From an uncultured Clostridium sp. (lineage in GTDB: Bacteria; Bacillota; Clostridia; TANB77; CAG-508), in NCBI GenBank assembly GCA_900553015.1, contig USBY01000027.1:1-19307 (forward strand): DNA of 19,307 nt, in the 5' to 3' direction. The notes under the pieces are model-generated. The model was given only the letters and a program-made list of their open reading frames with translations. It made no database searches and had not been told where the DNA came from. A program made the position numbers and the translations under genes. Shown one piece after another: positions 1 through 7,170 of the stretch; the first letter of the stretch is position 1, and each line of letters starts with the position of its first letter.

Positions 1-1
1 A

Positions 2-565
2 TTATTTTTAATATTGTTAGTCTTTTTTATTTTGGTTATTCTATCAATTTTTATCTATTTTTATTTTCAAAAGCAAAAAGAACAAAAATTATATTCTTTT
101 TCTGAAAAATTAGATGAAAAATATCAAACATTATCTCTATATTCTACTAATAATACCACCACAAATTCTACTTCTTCTCATATAATTGGTAAAATTACAA
201 TAGAAAAAATAAATTTAAATTATTCTATTCTTTCAACATGTTCGGAAGAATTATTAAAACTCTCTCCTTGTCGTCTTTGTGGGCCAGAGCCAAATGGTAT
301 TGGAAATCTTTGCATTGCAGGTCACAATTACGATAACGGAAAATTTTTTAGCAATATAAGTAAACTATCTATAGGTGATACAATTAAAATTTATGATTTA
401 AACAACAATTTTTTAGAATATAGGATATATGATGAATTTGAGGTTGAAATTAATAATACTTCTGTACTAAATCAAGATACTAATGGTAAAAAAGAACTAA
501 CTTTAATAACATGTAATAATACAAAGAAAAATAGATTTATTCTAAAAGCAAAAGAAATGGACTAG
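2..565 (+). CDS. Sortase (TLxTC cysteine transpeptidase), 5' end outside window
   Basis: Membrane-anchored sortase that would cleave a surface protein at its sorting motif and attach it to peptidoglycan outside the cell. Counting from the TTG codon at 14, residues 1-18 are a hydrophobic anchor, followed by a charged, then N/T/S-rich linker to about residue 55 and the sortase barrel. The catalytic triad is visible: His104 in AGHNY, Cys167 in LTLITC, and Arg174 in NRF. The segment around residues 86-105 (CRLCGPEPN, GNL, GHNY) resembles class B/D-like sortases of Clostridia. The frame is open back to base 2 with no stop and no Shine-Dalgarno before the TTG at 14, so the true start is probably just outside the window. 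It converges on an LPKTG protein gene, a likely substrate. Family certain, class not assigned. Confidence 0.9.
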   Translation, partial: LFLILLVFFILVILSIFIYFYFQKQKEQKLYSFSEKLDEKYQTLSLYSTNNTTTNSTSSHIIGKITIEKINLNYSILSTCSEELLKLSPCRLCGPEPNGIGNLCIAGHNYDNGKFFSNISKLSIGDTIKIYDLNNNFLEYRIYDEFEVEINNTSVLNQDTNGKKELTLITCNNTKKNRFILKAKEMD

Positions 566-581
566 TGTAACTAGTCCATTT
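555..581. terminator. Shared hairpin between sortase and LPXTG genes
   Basis: A 12-bp perfect stem (555-566 with 570-581) with a 3-base loop contains the sortase stop codon. Read on the minus strand it is followed by TTTCTTTTGCTTTT, so it should terminate the LPXTG transcript well. On the plus strand the next bases are not a T-tract, but a second small hairpin (584-588 with 592-596) follows. Confidence 0.7.
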
Positions 582-649
582 AATTGGCTTCGCCAAAAAT
601 TTATGCGGTTAATATAATTTAGACCACAAATTAATTTATATAAAATTAA

Positions 650-994
650 TTAAATTCCTTTATAGTCTCTTACTTTTTTATAAGCATAGATTGCAGCAAC
701 TGCACATACACCTACTATTATAAATACTACAGTATTATCAGCTATACCTGTTTTAGGTAAGTTTGAATTTAAAGTTGAAGTATTATTTACTGGTGTTGTT
801 GGTGTTAATGTTGAAGTTAATGCACTATTATTTGTTACACTATTGTTGTCTACTGTAGAACTTTCTGTTGCAGCATTATTATCTGTTGGTGATAATACTA
901 TTGCATCTGCTGCATATACACTGTTTGTAACTAACATTAAAATTGCTACGATTGTAACTAATAAAATTCCTTTAATTAAACTATTTCTTTTCAT
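650..994 (-). CDS. Small LPXTG cell-wall-anchored surface protein
   Basis: A 114-aa secreted protein with a complete sortase substrate layout. Residues 1-28 form a signal peptide (MKRN, hydrophobic core, probable cleavage after SVYA). Residues 29-78 are a low-complexity T/N/S-rich stretch. LPKTG lies at residues 79-83, followed by a hydrophobic segment (about 88-106) and a basic tail, KKVRDYKGI. After signal removal and sortase cleavage only about 54 residues would remain on the wall, with no recognisable domain. The ATG at 994 has a purine-rich site (AGGGAAGG) just upstream. The neighbouring sortase at 2-565 is convergent and is the obvious candidate enzyme. Function of the mature peptide unknown; it could be a spacer, glycosylated stub or adhesin fragment. 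Confidence 0.85.
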   Translation of the reverse strand: MKRNSLIKGILLVTIVAILMLVTNSVYAADAIVLSPTDNNAATESSTVDNNSVTNNSALTSTLTPTTPVNNTSTLNSNLPKTGIADNTVVFIIVGVCAVAAIYAYKKVRDYKGI

Positions 995-1048
995 TTCCTT
1001 CCCTACCTTTTCTCTCTTTTGTTAATATTATATTCAATACTAATATTA

Positions 1049-1077
1049 TTTATACTACACTTTAATATAAAATGCAA
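1049..1077 (-). promoter_or_regulatory. SigA-type promoter of LPXTG gene
   Basis: On the minus strand, -35 TTGCAT (1072-1077) and -10 TATAAA (1049-1054) are separated by 17 bases, placing the transcript start about 50 bases before the ATG at 994. Confidence 0.55.
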
Positions 1078-1149
1078 GTTTTTTTTACATATATTTTTAA
1101 ATTTTCATAAATTTCCATGTCAAAACTTGGTAAGTCTATATTTTAATTT

Positions 1150-2235
1150 TTAAACATTAAATCTAAATAAAACTACATCTCCATCTTGCATAATATAATC
1201 TTTACCTTCTGATCTTACTAGACCTTTTTCCTTAGCTTCATTTAAAGATCCTAATCTTATTAGATCATCATATGAAACAACTTCGGCTCTAATAAAACCT
1301 CTTTGAATATCAGAATGAATTTTTCCTGCTGCTTCTGGTGCCTTTGTTCCTTTTTTTATTGTCCAAGCTCTTACTTCTGGTTCTCCAGCAGTTAAGAATG
1401 ACATTAATCCTAATAAATCATAACTTTCTTTTATAACTTTATCTAATCCAGATTCGTCCATTCCTAAAGCTTCTAACATTTCTTTTTTATCATCATCTTC
1501 TAATCCTGATAATTCCTCTTCTATTTTTACACATAATTTTATTACTTTAGCATTTTCATTTTTTGCATATTCTCTTACATTCTTTACATATTCATTATCT
1601 TCTGATATTTCATTTTCTGAAACATTTGTAACATACAATATTGGTTTCATAGTAAGTAAGAAACTATCTTTTATAATTTCTTTTTCTTCATCTGAAAGAT
1701 CAAGAATTCTTGCTGGTTTACCTTGTTCTAATGTTTCTTTTACTTTTTCTAATAAATCTATCTCTGTTTGATAAGATTTATCTCCCTTTAATAATTTTTT
1801 TGCTCTTTCTAATCTTTTATTTACTGTTTCTAAATCTGCAAAAACAAGTTCTAAATTAATTGTTTCTATATCTCTTATTGGATCTATTGATCCATCAACA
1901 TGAACAATATTAGGGTCTTCAAAACATCTTACAACTTCTAATATGCTATCTACTTCTCTTATATGTGATAGGAATTTATTTCCTAAGCCTTCACCTTTAC
2001 TTGCTCCTTTTACAAGTCCAGCTATATCTACAAATTCAATTACTGCATGTGTTATTTTTTCTGGATTATATATTTTTGCTAAATTATCTAATCTTTCATC
2101 TGGTACAGGTACCATCCCTATATTAGGTTCTATTGTACAAAATGGATAATTGGCACATTCTGCCCCTGCTTTTGTTATTGCATTAAACATTGTACTTTTT
2201 CCTACATTAGGAAGTCCTACTATTCCTATTTTCAT
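1150..2235 (-). CDS. ychF: Ribosome-binding ATPase YchF (Obg family)
   Basis: Conserved P-loop NTPase of the TRAFAC/Obg group that binds ribosomes and prefers ATP over GTP; the bacterial protein is implicated in stress and translation control. At 361 aa it is full length (family about 363). The G1 loop GLPNVGKST is at residues 7-15, with the hydrophobic residue that replaces the catalytic Gln typical of the group. DIAGLVKGASKGEGLGNKFL spans 70-89. The altered base-specificity motif NVSE at 204-207 replaces NKxD, which fits ATP use. A helical insert is at about 125-170, and the C-terminal TGS domain at about 277-361. The start is supported by GGAG ahead of the ATG. It is a single transcription unit with its own promoter at 2313-2341. 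Confidence 0.97.
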   Translation of the reverse strand: MKIGIVGLPNVGKSTMFNAITKAGAECANYPFCTIEPNIGMVPVPDERLDNLAKIYNPEKITHAVIEFVDIAGLVKGASKGEGLGNKFLSHIREVDSILEVVRCFEDPNIVHVDGSIDPIRDIETINLELVFADLETVNKRLERAKKLLKGDKSYQTEIDLLEKVKETLEQGKPARILDLSDEEKEIIKDSFLLTMKPILYVTNVSENEISEDNEYVKNVREYAKNENAKVIKLCVKIEEELSGLEDDDKKEMLEALGMDESGLDKVIKESYDLLGLMSFLTAGEPEVRAWTIKKGTKAPEAAGKIHSDIQRGFIRAEVVSYDDLIRLGSLNEAKEKGLVRSEGKDYIMQDGDVVLFRFNV

Positions 2236-2257
2236 TTTTTATCGCTCCTATCTTCAT

Positions 2258-2281
2258 AAATGGATAATAACTTCTCCATTT
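2258..2281 (-). other. Hairpin in ychF 5' leader
   Basis: A 7-bp stem (2258-2264 with 2275-2281) with a 10-base loop lies in the roughly 75-base leader between the promoter and ribosome binding site of ychF. No known riboswitch is recognised; it may be incidental. Confidence 0.3.
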
Positions 2282-2312
2282 TTAATTATCAATCTTATTA
2301 CGTTCGTCTGTT

Positions 2313-2341
2313 AATATAACATAATTTATACATAGTTTCAA
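2313..2341 (-). promoter_or_regulatory. SigA-type promoter of ychF
   Basis: Minus strand: -35 TTGAAA (2336-2341), 17-base spacer, -10 TATATT (2313-2318). Confidence 0.6.
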
Positions 2342-2374
2342 GATTATTTCATTTTTAAATTATATATATACATA

Positions 2375-2416
2375 CAGTAGGAGAAAGCTGTTTTTGTGGT
2401 TAGCTTTCTCCTACTG
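2375..2416 (-). terminator. Long-stem terminator of the orphan 152-aa gene
   Basis: A perfect 15-bp stem (2375-2389 with 2402-2416) and 12-base loop lie 24 bases past the stop codon of the gene at 2441. The minus-strand sequence beyond it is AT-rich but not a clean T-tract. Confidence 0.7.
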
Positions 2417-2440
2417 ACCGTTTTGGTTGGTATTTACCTG

Positions 2441-2899
2441 TTACTGTTCGCTATAAACTACTCCATCTATTACAAGATCTCCGAATTCATTGAAACCATC
2501 GTAATCATCTCCGATTAGTCCTGCGCATTCCTCATCTCGGAAAAGAAAGATTTTCTCCTCTTCCTTATCTACTTCATAGACAATACCATTACAACTACAA
2601 TACGCACTCCATTCTTTCCAAATGGCATCTGGCCATTCTTCTTGAATGTAAACTTTTGCACTGATTTCTTTTGCATCGTTTTTAACAGCCTCCTCAACTG
2701 CCTTTTTTAATGACATTACAGTGCCAATTGCCTCACAGTAGCATCGGATTAGTCTCTCGGTTTCTTTTAAGTCGTCAGACTTCGAATAGAATTCATCTAC
2801 TCTTTTACCCAAGAGTGTCCGTAAATCTTTGTCGAATATCTGGCATACTTCTAAACATGCAGCAACTTTCTCCCAAAACAACTTGTCTTCTCTTAACAT
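2441..2899 (-). CDS. Orphan cysteine-rich 152-aa protein
   Basis: I do not recognise this protein. It is probably cytosolic (no signal peptide or membrane segment) and acidic. The N-terminal half (to about residue 80) looks helical; the C-terminal half looks like short beta strands with an acidic cluster (GDDYDGFNEFGD, about 130-141). There are seven cysteines: C15 and C19 (CxxxC), C53 and C55 (CxC), C101 and C103 (CxC), and C125, so metal binding is possible but not shown. The ATG at 2899 has AGGAGG 10 bases upstream. Codons such as CGG, CGA, CTC, ATC and GAG are used more than in neighbouring genes, and two 60-base lines inside it hold 22-23 G+C, against 19 in a sampled ychF line and 8 in a sampled rqcH line. 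With its own promoter and terminator it looks like an independently acquired cassette. Confidence 0.75.
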   Translation of the reverse strand: MLREDKLFWEKVAACLEVCQIFDKDLRTLLGKRVDEFYSKSDDLKETERLIRCYCEAIGTVMSLKKAVEEAVKNDAKEISAKVYIQEEWPDAIWKEWSAYCSCNGIVYEVDKEEEKIFLFRDEECAGLIGDDYDGFNEFGDLVIDGVVYSEQ

Positions 2900-2944
2900 A
2901 AAAATTATGCCTCCTATTATTTATTTCAACAGTGTCTATTCTTT

Positions 2945-2973
2945 ATTTTATCATACTTTTATTATTAAAACAA
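2945..2973 (-). promoter_or_regulatory. Extended -10 promoter of the 152-aa gene
   Basis: Minus strand: -10 TAAAAT (2945-2950) preceded by TGA (extended -10 TGn), 17-base spacer, weak -35 TTGTTT (2968-2973). CTATTAA occurs twice, 7 bases apart, just upstream (2975-2981 and 2989-2995). Confidence 0.45.
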
Positions 2974-3020
2974 CCTATTAATCTAGGTCTATTAAAGGAA
3001 ACATAACATTATTAGACATA

Positions 3021-3054
3021 AAAAAACTGCCATATTTTTACAAGGCAGTTTTTT
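3021..3054. terminator. Intrinsic terminator after the hybrid kinase gene
   Basis: An 11-bp stem, AAAAAACTGCC with GGCAGTTTTTT (3021-3031 and 3044-3054), and a 12-base loop. The A-tract and T-tract make it bidirectional. It lies 10 bases past the kinase stop codon and insulates the kinase from the orphan gene cassette. Confidence 0.9.
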
Positions 3055-3063
3055 ATTAAATAT

Positions 3064-6033
3064 TTAAGAATTATGATTTAACTTTGAATCTTTGTTTTGA
3101 TTTTCTCTATTAATTCTTGCTAGATCATCTTTTGCCAACAAGAAAACATTTATCAATTTTGGATCAAAAGCTTTTCCTGATTGAGACACAATATATTCCT
3201 CAACCTCTTCTGGTGGCATTGCTTTTTTATAAACTCTATCATTTGCTAATGCATCATATACGTCTATAATTGCCATAATTCTTGAGATAATTGTAATCTC
3301 ATCACCTTTTAATTTTTCTGGATATCCTGTACCATCATATTTTTCATGATGGTGTAATGTAATATCTTTAGCATACTCTAAAACTTCACTAGAAAGCTTA
3401 TCACTATATGTAGACTCCAATGTTTCTCTACCTATAATAGTGTGACTCTTCATTATTTCATATTCTTCGTCTGTTAATCTACCAGGTTTATTTAATATAT
3501 TATCTGGTATTCCTACTTTTCCAATATCATGTAAAGTTGCCGCTATAGCAATATTCTCTATTTCTGAATCTTTCGCAAATAATTCATCTCTATAAAATTC
3601 TTCATATTTTTTAAGCATAACTTTCATATATTCTTTTGTCCTTAAAATATGCTCACCTGTTTCTTTACTCTTTAGAGAAGTTAAATTTACTAGGCTGTCA
3701 TATAAGAAACCATATACATTATCAATTTCATTATTATATTTTTTTAAGTCAGATTTTAATTTAAGTTCTTCTTGTTTCTTTTTTATCATATTTTTTATAT
3801 TCCAAATTAAACTTTGTATATCATAATTAGATTCAATATATGAATCTATATTCACATTACGAACTTTTTCTTTTAGTACTTCATTTTTTTTCTCATTTAG
3901 TACTAATATCGGAATCTCTTTATATTGATATTTTAAAAACTGTATAAGACTCATAATATTATCAATACTATCAAACTCATCTATTATTACTGCATCTATT
4001 TTACTCGCTTGTAAAATTATCTCAACTTCTTTTATATCTTTTACTACAATCATATTAAATGATTTTGACATTTGAGCTTTTAGCATTGTACTCTTTTCTT
4101 CATCAGTTGTAACCAACATAATTGTCTTATCTATTTTTAAAACATTACTTTTTTCTATCTCTTTAAATATTTCATCTAATCTACTTAATAAATTTTCAAT
4201 TAATTCTTTTGACTCTGGTTCATATATTTTGTCTTCTATAACTTTTATATCATCAGAAAGTTTTTGAACACCTAAACTTGCTAAAGCTCCTTTTAAGGTA
4301 TGCAAATAAAATTTTTTATCTTCTGTTGCCATACCATTGATTTTTTCTCTTATATCAGAAAAATCTTCGTATAGCATACTTATAAGTTTGTTCTCCATAT
4401 TTTCGTCATAATTTATTCTTTGCATAAACTCGTCATATTGATCTATAAAAGTAAATTTATGTGTTAAATCATTTTCTCGTTTTAAATATCCCTGAATTGT
4501 CTGTTTAAATTCATTTGGTTTTATTGGCTTTTGTATATATCCCGAAATATTTTCTTTGTTTTCTTCTATAGTTTGATCTGTAATGTTTGTGGCTGTTAAG
4601 GCTATAATTGGTACCTGTACGCTTAAATCATTTCTCATAATTTTAGAAATTTCATATCCGTTATATTTAGGCATATGTATATCCATTAAAATCAAATCAT
4701 AGTAATCTCTTCCAAATTCTTCTATCTTTTTAATAGCTTCTGTACCATTATATGCCACATCTACATTTATATTTAATTCTTTTAATAATTTAGAAGTTAT
4801 TTCTACATTTATCTTATTATCCTCTACTAAAAGGACTCTATCATTTTCTAAGCCCTTATCTTTCTTAGGCAAAAATGCTTTTGGCTTTACTATCACTTCT
4901 TCATTTACTTCTTCATTTTTACCTTTTTCTATCCTAATATAAAAATAAAATTTACTTCCTAACCCATAATTACTTTCTACCCAAATTTTACCGTCCATAT
5001 CTTCTATTATTTTCTTTGCTATAGCAAGTCCTAAGCCTGAACCTTCTTGTGTCTTGGTTGATGGGTCCTCAATTTGAGAAAATTCTTTAAATATTTTTAA
5101 TGTATCTTCTTTCTTTATGCCTTTTCCTGTATCTTTTAAACAAAATTGTAATTTATACGATGTTCTTGTTTCCTCTACTTGTTTCATATCTAACTCGATA
5201 TAGCCTCTTTCAGTGTATTTTATTGAATTATTAATTAGGTTAATAAATATTTGTGCAAATCTACCCTTATCTGCATAAACCATAATATCATCGTCAAAAT
5301 TACATTCCATATACCATTTTAAATCTTTACTTTTTATTTTATCTTCAAATATTTCATTGATATTATCAAATAGCTTCTTAAGATTAAAATTAGTTTCCTT
5401 ATTAGATACATTATATTTATTATTATTTGAAAGTGTTAAAATGTTATTTACTATTTCTAAAAGCATATTAGAAGAATCTTCTAATTTTTCTATATATTCC
5501 AATTGAACATCATTTAGACTTGTAGATTTTAAGAAATAAATCATACCTACAATTATATTCATTGGAGTTCTTATCTCATGTGAAAGATTTGCAATAAACA
5601 AATCTTTAGATTTTATACTTTCATCTTTTTCTTTTAATTCTTTTTCTAATTTATCATTTTTCTGTATATATTTTTCCAAATTTTTCACAAAAAATAAAAT
5701 ATTATCTTGCATACGATACAAAAAAATATTTTGAGTTGTTTTCATTCCATCCATATATAATGTAGTATCTCCAGAATATGATCCAGATTCCATACATGTT
5801 TTAATCATATCATTATATGTAATTTCATTTCCTTGATAATTGAATAGTTCTTTTAAATTTTTCGCTTCTCCTCTATTTATATATTCTATATTTTGATTCA
5901 AATCTGAAATTCCTATAGTATCTTGCATTTTAGAAAACAAATCTATTACTTTAGATTTATTTATAGGCGTATCCAATAGCTTGATTTTTTGATTTTTTCC
6001 TATGTTTCTTTTTATTATCTCTATAATATTCAT
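3064..6033 (-). CDS. Soluble hybrid histidine kinase with REC, HPt, degenerate REC and HD-GYP
   Basis: A 989-aa signalling protein without membrane segments. Residues about 40-115 may be a PAS-like sensor (inference), followed by a charged helix. HisKA has the phospho-acceptor His152 in NLSHEIRTP. The HATPase has its N box at N268/N269, DTGKG at 301-305 and GSGLGLAI at 331-338. The receiver has E404/D405, phospho-acceptor D451 and K502. An HPt-like helix bundle has His578 in LHTLKG. A second receiver-like fold (about 638-748) keeps an Asp (D685) but lacks the conserved Lys. HD-GYP (about 778-968) has H835/D836 and HHExxDGxGYP at 895-905, the c-di-GMP phosphodiesterase signature. Inferred role: a His-Asp-His relay within one chain that controls c-di-GMP breakdown. 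An upstream in-frame TTG (6054) would add 7 residues, but GGGGG before the ATG at 6033 favours the shorter form. No response regulator gene is adjacent. Confidence 0.93.
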   Translation of the reverse strand: MNIIEIIKRNIGKNQKIKLLDTPINKSKVIDLFSKMQDTIGISDLNQNIEYINRGEAKNLKELFNYQGNEITYNDMIKTCMESGSYSGDTTLYMDGMKTTQNIFLYRMQDNILFFVKNLEKYIQKNDKLEKELKEKDESIKSKDLFIANLSHEIRTPMNIIVGMIYFLKSTSLNDVQLEYIEKLEDSSNMLLEIVNNILTLSNNNKYNVSNKETNFNLKKLFDNINEIFEDKIKSKDLKWYMECNFDDDIMVYADKGRFAQIFINLINNSIKYTERGYIELDMKQVEETRTSYKLQFCLKDTGKGIKKEDTLKIFKEFSQIEDPSTKTQEGSGLGLAIAKKIIEDMDGKIWVESNYGLGSKFYFYIRIEKGKNEEVNEEVIVKPKAFLPKKDKGLENDRVLLVEDNKINVEITSKLLKELNINVDVAYNGTEAIKKIEEFGRDYYDLILMDIHMPKYNGYEISKIMRNDLSVQVPIIALTATNITDQTIEENKENISGYIQKPIKPNEFKQTIQGYLKRENDLTHKFTFIDQYDEFMQRINYDENMENKLISMLYEDFSDIREKINGMATEDKKFYLHTLKGALASLGVQKLSDDIKVIEDKIYEPESKELIENLLSRLDEIFKEIEKSNVLKIDKTIMLVTTDEEKSTMLKAQMSKSFNMIVVKDIKEVEIILQASKIDAVIIDEFDSIDNIMSLIQFLKYQYKEIPILVLNEKKNEVLKEKVRNVNIDSYIESNYDIQSLIWNIKNMIKKKQEELKLKSDLKKYNNEIDNVYGFLYDSLVNLTSLKSKETGEHILRTKEYMKVMLKKYEEFYRDELFAKDSEIENIAIAATLHDIGKVGIPDNILNKPGRLTDEEYEIMKSHTIIGRETLESTYSDKLSSEVLEYAKDITLHHHEKYDGTGYPEKLKGDEITIISRIMAIIDVYDALANDRVYKKAMPPEEVEEYIVSQSGKAFDPKLINVFLLAKDDLARINRENQNKDSKLNHNS

Positions 6034-6065
6034 TTTATCCCCCACGTAAGTCAATGTATGCTTTT

Positions 6066-6094
6066 ATTATATATTATTAATTTATTAATGTAAA
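6066..6094 (-). promoter_or_regulatory. SigA-type promoter of the hybrid kinase
   Basis: Minus strand: -35 TTTACA (6089-6094), 17-base spacer, perfect -10 TATAAT (6066-6071). The -35 overlaps the edge of the palindrome at 6093-6114. Confidence 0.7.
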
Positions 6095-6114
6095 CAAATA
6101 ATATATTATTTGTT
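6093..6114. promoter_or_regulatory. 22-bp perfect palindrome at kinase promoter
   Basis: Half site AACAAATAATA is followed immediately by its exact reverse complement. It overlaps the -35 box by two bases and extends upstream, where a repressor or activator dimer could bind. AT-only cores can arise by chance in such DNA, so operator function is inferred. Confidence 0.45.
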
Positions 6115-6162
6115 CTACCATTTTTTACAATGTTAAATTATGCATTCTCATAAAAAAAAAAG

Positions 6163-6193
6163 AAATAAGCTACAGATTACTTACTTCTTATTT
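6163..6193 (-). terminator. Terminator of tRNA-Thr(GGT)
   Basis: Minus strand: a 7-bp stem (6163-6169 with 6187-6193) is followed by a long run of T (complement of the A-run at 6152-6161). It starts 7 bases after the tRNA 3' end. Confidence 0.65.
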
Positions 6194-6199
6194 TTGTTT

Positions 6200-6275
6200 T
6201 GGAGCTTCCAGTCAGAATCGAACTGACGACCTCTTCCTTACCACGGAAGTGCTCTACCGACTGAGCTATAGAAGC
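6200..6275 (-). tRNA. tRNA-Thr (anticodon GGT), CCA encoded
   Basis: A 76-nt cloverleaf on the minus strand. The acceptor GCTTCTA pairs with TGGAAGC (one T-G pair). The D stem is GCTC/GAGC. The anticodon stem CTTCC/GGAAG holds the loop GTGGTAA, giving anticodon GGT (reads ACC and ACT). The T arm has the TTCGATT loop, and CCA is encoded at the 3' end. It lies about 100 bases downstream of sigH on the same strand. No clear separate promoter is seen in between, so it may be co-transcribed with sigH. Confidence 0.95.
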
Positions 6276-6285
6276 ATAATTAAGT

Positions 6286-6320
6286 TAAGCTGCCAAAACA
6301 CATATTTTGACAGCAGCTTA
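6286..6320 (-). other. Hairpin between sigH and tRNA-Thr
   Basis: An outer 8-bp stem (6286-6293 with 6313-6320) and inner 5-bp stem (6294-6298 with 6305-6309) are separated by a 3-base bulge. On the minus strand no T-tract follows, so it is a poor terminator; it could be an RNA processing or mRNA-stabilising structure. The rest of 6276-6373 shows no gene. Confidence 0.45.
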
Positions 6321-6373
6321 GTTAAAAAATTTAGATTTATTCTAGACACAAAAATAAATGTTTCTGCTATAAT

Positions 6374-7021
6374 TTAATTATTTTCTTTTAAAATATTTTT
6401 TATTGCTTTTTTCCTTATTCTTTGAATAGCATTATCGATAGATTTAACTGGTGCATCTAATTTATTTGCTATATCAACATAGCTTTCACCTTTCATAAAT
6501 CTTGCTAATACTTGCTTTTCAAAATCACTTAAAGATTTATCTATTACATTTTCTACAGTTTTATAATACTCTTTTTTAGTGATTGTTTCTAATGGATCTT
6601 CTACTGTATTATTATTAAAAACATCCATAAGTTCTGTATTATCCTCGTCATCATATGCTGCTGTATTTAATGATAAATACGAATTAAGCGGCATATGTTT
6701 TTGTCTATTTGATGTTTTTATTGCTGTTATTAATTGTCTTTCTATACACATATTTGCAAAAGACTTAAAACTAGTATTTTTATCTTCTGAATAACTTTTT
6801 ATAGCTTTATATAATCCAATCATTCCTTCTTGAACAATATCTTCTTTTTCTGCACCTATTATGTAATATTTACTAACTTTCATATTAACAAGTTCTTTAT
6901 ATTTTTCCATTAAGTAATTTAGAGCGCTTTTATCCCCTGCTTTTATTTTATTAATTATTTCTTCATCTTGCATAAGTTCGTATTTTGAATCGAATGGATA
7001 AAACATATTGCTGTATTTCAT
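6374..7021 (-). CDS. sigH: RNA polymerase sporulation sigma factor SigH
   Basis: A 215-aa sigma-70 family factor, closely similar in pattern to Bacillus SigH (Spo0H), which drives transition-state and early sporulation genes. Region 2 includes GAEKEDIVQEGMIGLYKAI (about 56-74) and the DNA-melting segment TSFKSFANMCIERQLITAIK (about 83-102), followed by the characteristic RQKHMPLNSYLSL. Region 4 (about 150-210) ends in the helix-turn-helix SYVDIANKLDAPVKSIDNA. The ATG at 7021 is preceded by AGGGGG at a rather long spacing of 13 bases, which may limit translation. A consensus SigA promoter lies at 7060-7089. The rpmG-secE-nusG neighbourhood usual in many Bacillota is absent; a tRNA-Thr follows instead. 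Its presence suggests, but does not prove, a spore former. Confidence 0.93.
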   Translation of the reverse strand: MKYSNMFYPFDSKYELMQDEEIINKIKAGDKSALNYLMEKYKELVNMKVSKYYIIGAEKEDIVQEGMIGLYKAIKSYSEDKNTSFKSFANMCIERQLITAIKTSNRQKHMPLNSYLSLNTAAYDDEDNTELMDVFNNNTVEDPLETITKKEYYKTVENVIDKSLSDFEKQVLARFMKGESYVDIANKLDAPVKSIDNAIQRIRKKAIKNILKENN

Positions 7022-7059
7022 AAGTGTATTGTAACCCCCTGCTAATATATCTAAGCCAC

Positions 7060-7089
7060 ATTATAAGTCAAAAAAACGCACAATGTCAA
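7060..7089 (-). promoter_or_regulatory. Consensus SigA promoter of sigH
   Basis: Minus strand: perfect -35 TTGACA (7084-7089), 18-base spacer, perfect -10 TATAAT (7060-7065). It is divergent from the rqcH promoter, with 31 bases between the two -35 boxes. Confidence 0.8.
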
Positions 7090-7120
7090 TACTTTTTACA
7101 GCTTATTAAGATTTTTTTAA

Positions 7121-7149
7121 TTGCTATATTATTTAGTTTGTAATATAAT
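7121..7149 (+). promoter_or_regulatory. SigA-type promoter of rqcH
   Basis: -35 TTGCTA (7121-7126), 17-base spacer, perfect -10 TATAAT (7144-7149). The transcript would start near 7156, only about 15 bases before the AAGGAG at 7171. Confidence 0.6.
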
Positions 7150-7170
7150 AACTCAAAACATAAATTAAGA

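Noticed and set aside
1075..1129. Long-range inverted repeat CAAGTTTT/AAAACTTG downstream of ychF
   Set aside because: Loop of 39 bases and no T-tract; it overlaps the LPXTG promoter and is likely chance in AT-rich DNA.
6034..6054. TTG start adding seven residues to the hybrid kinase
   Set aside because: GGGGG lies between it and the ATG at 6033, at the right distance for the latter.
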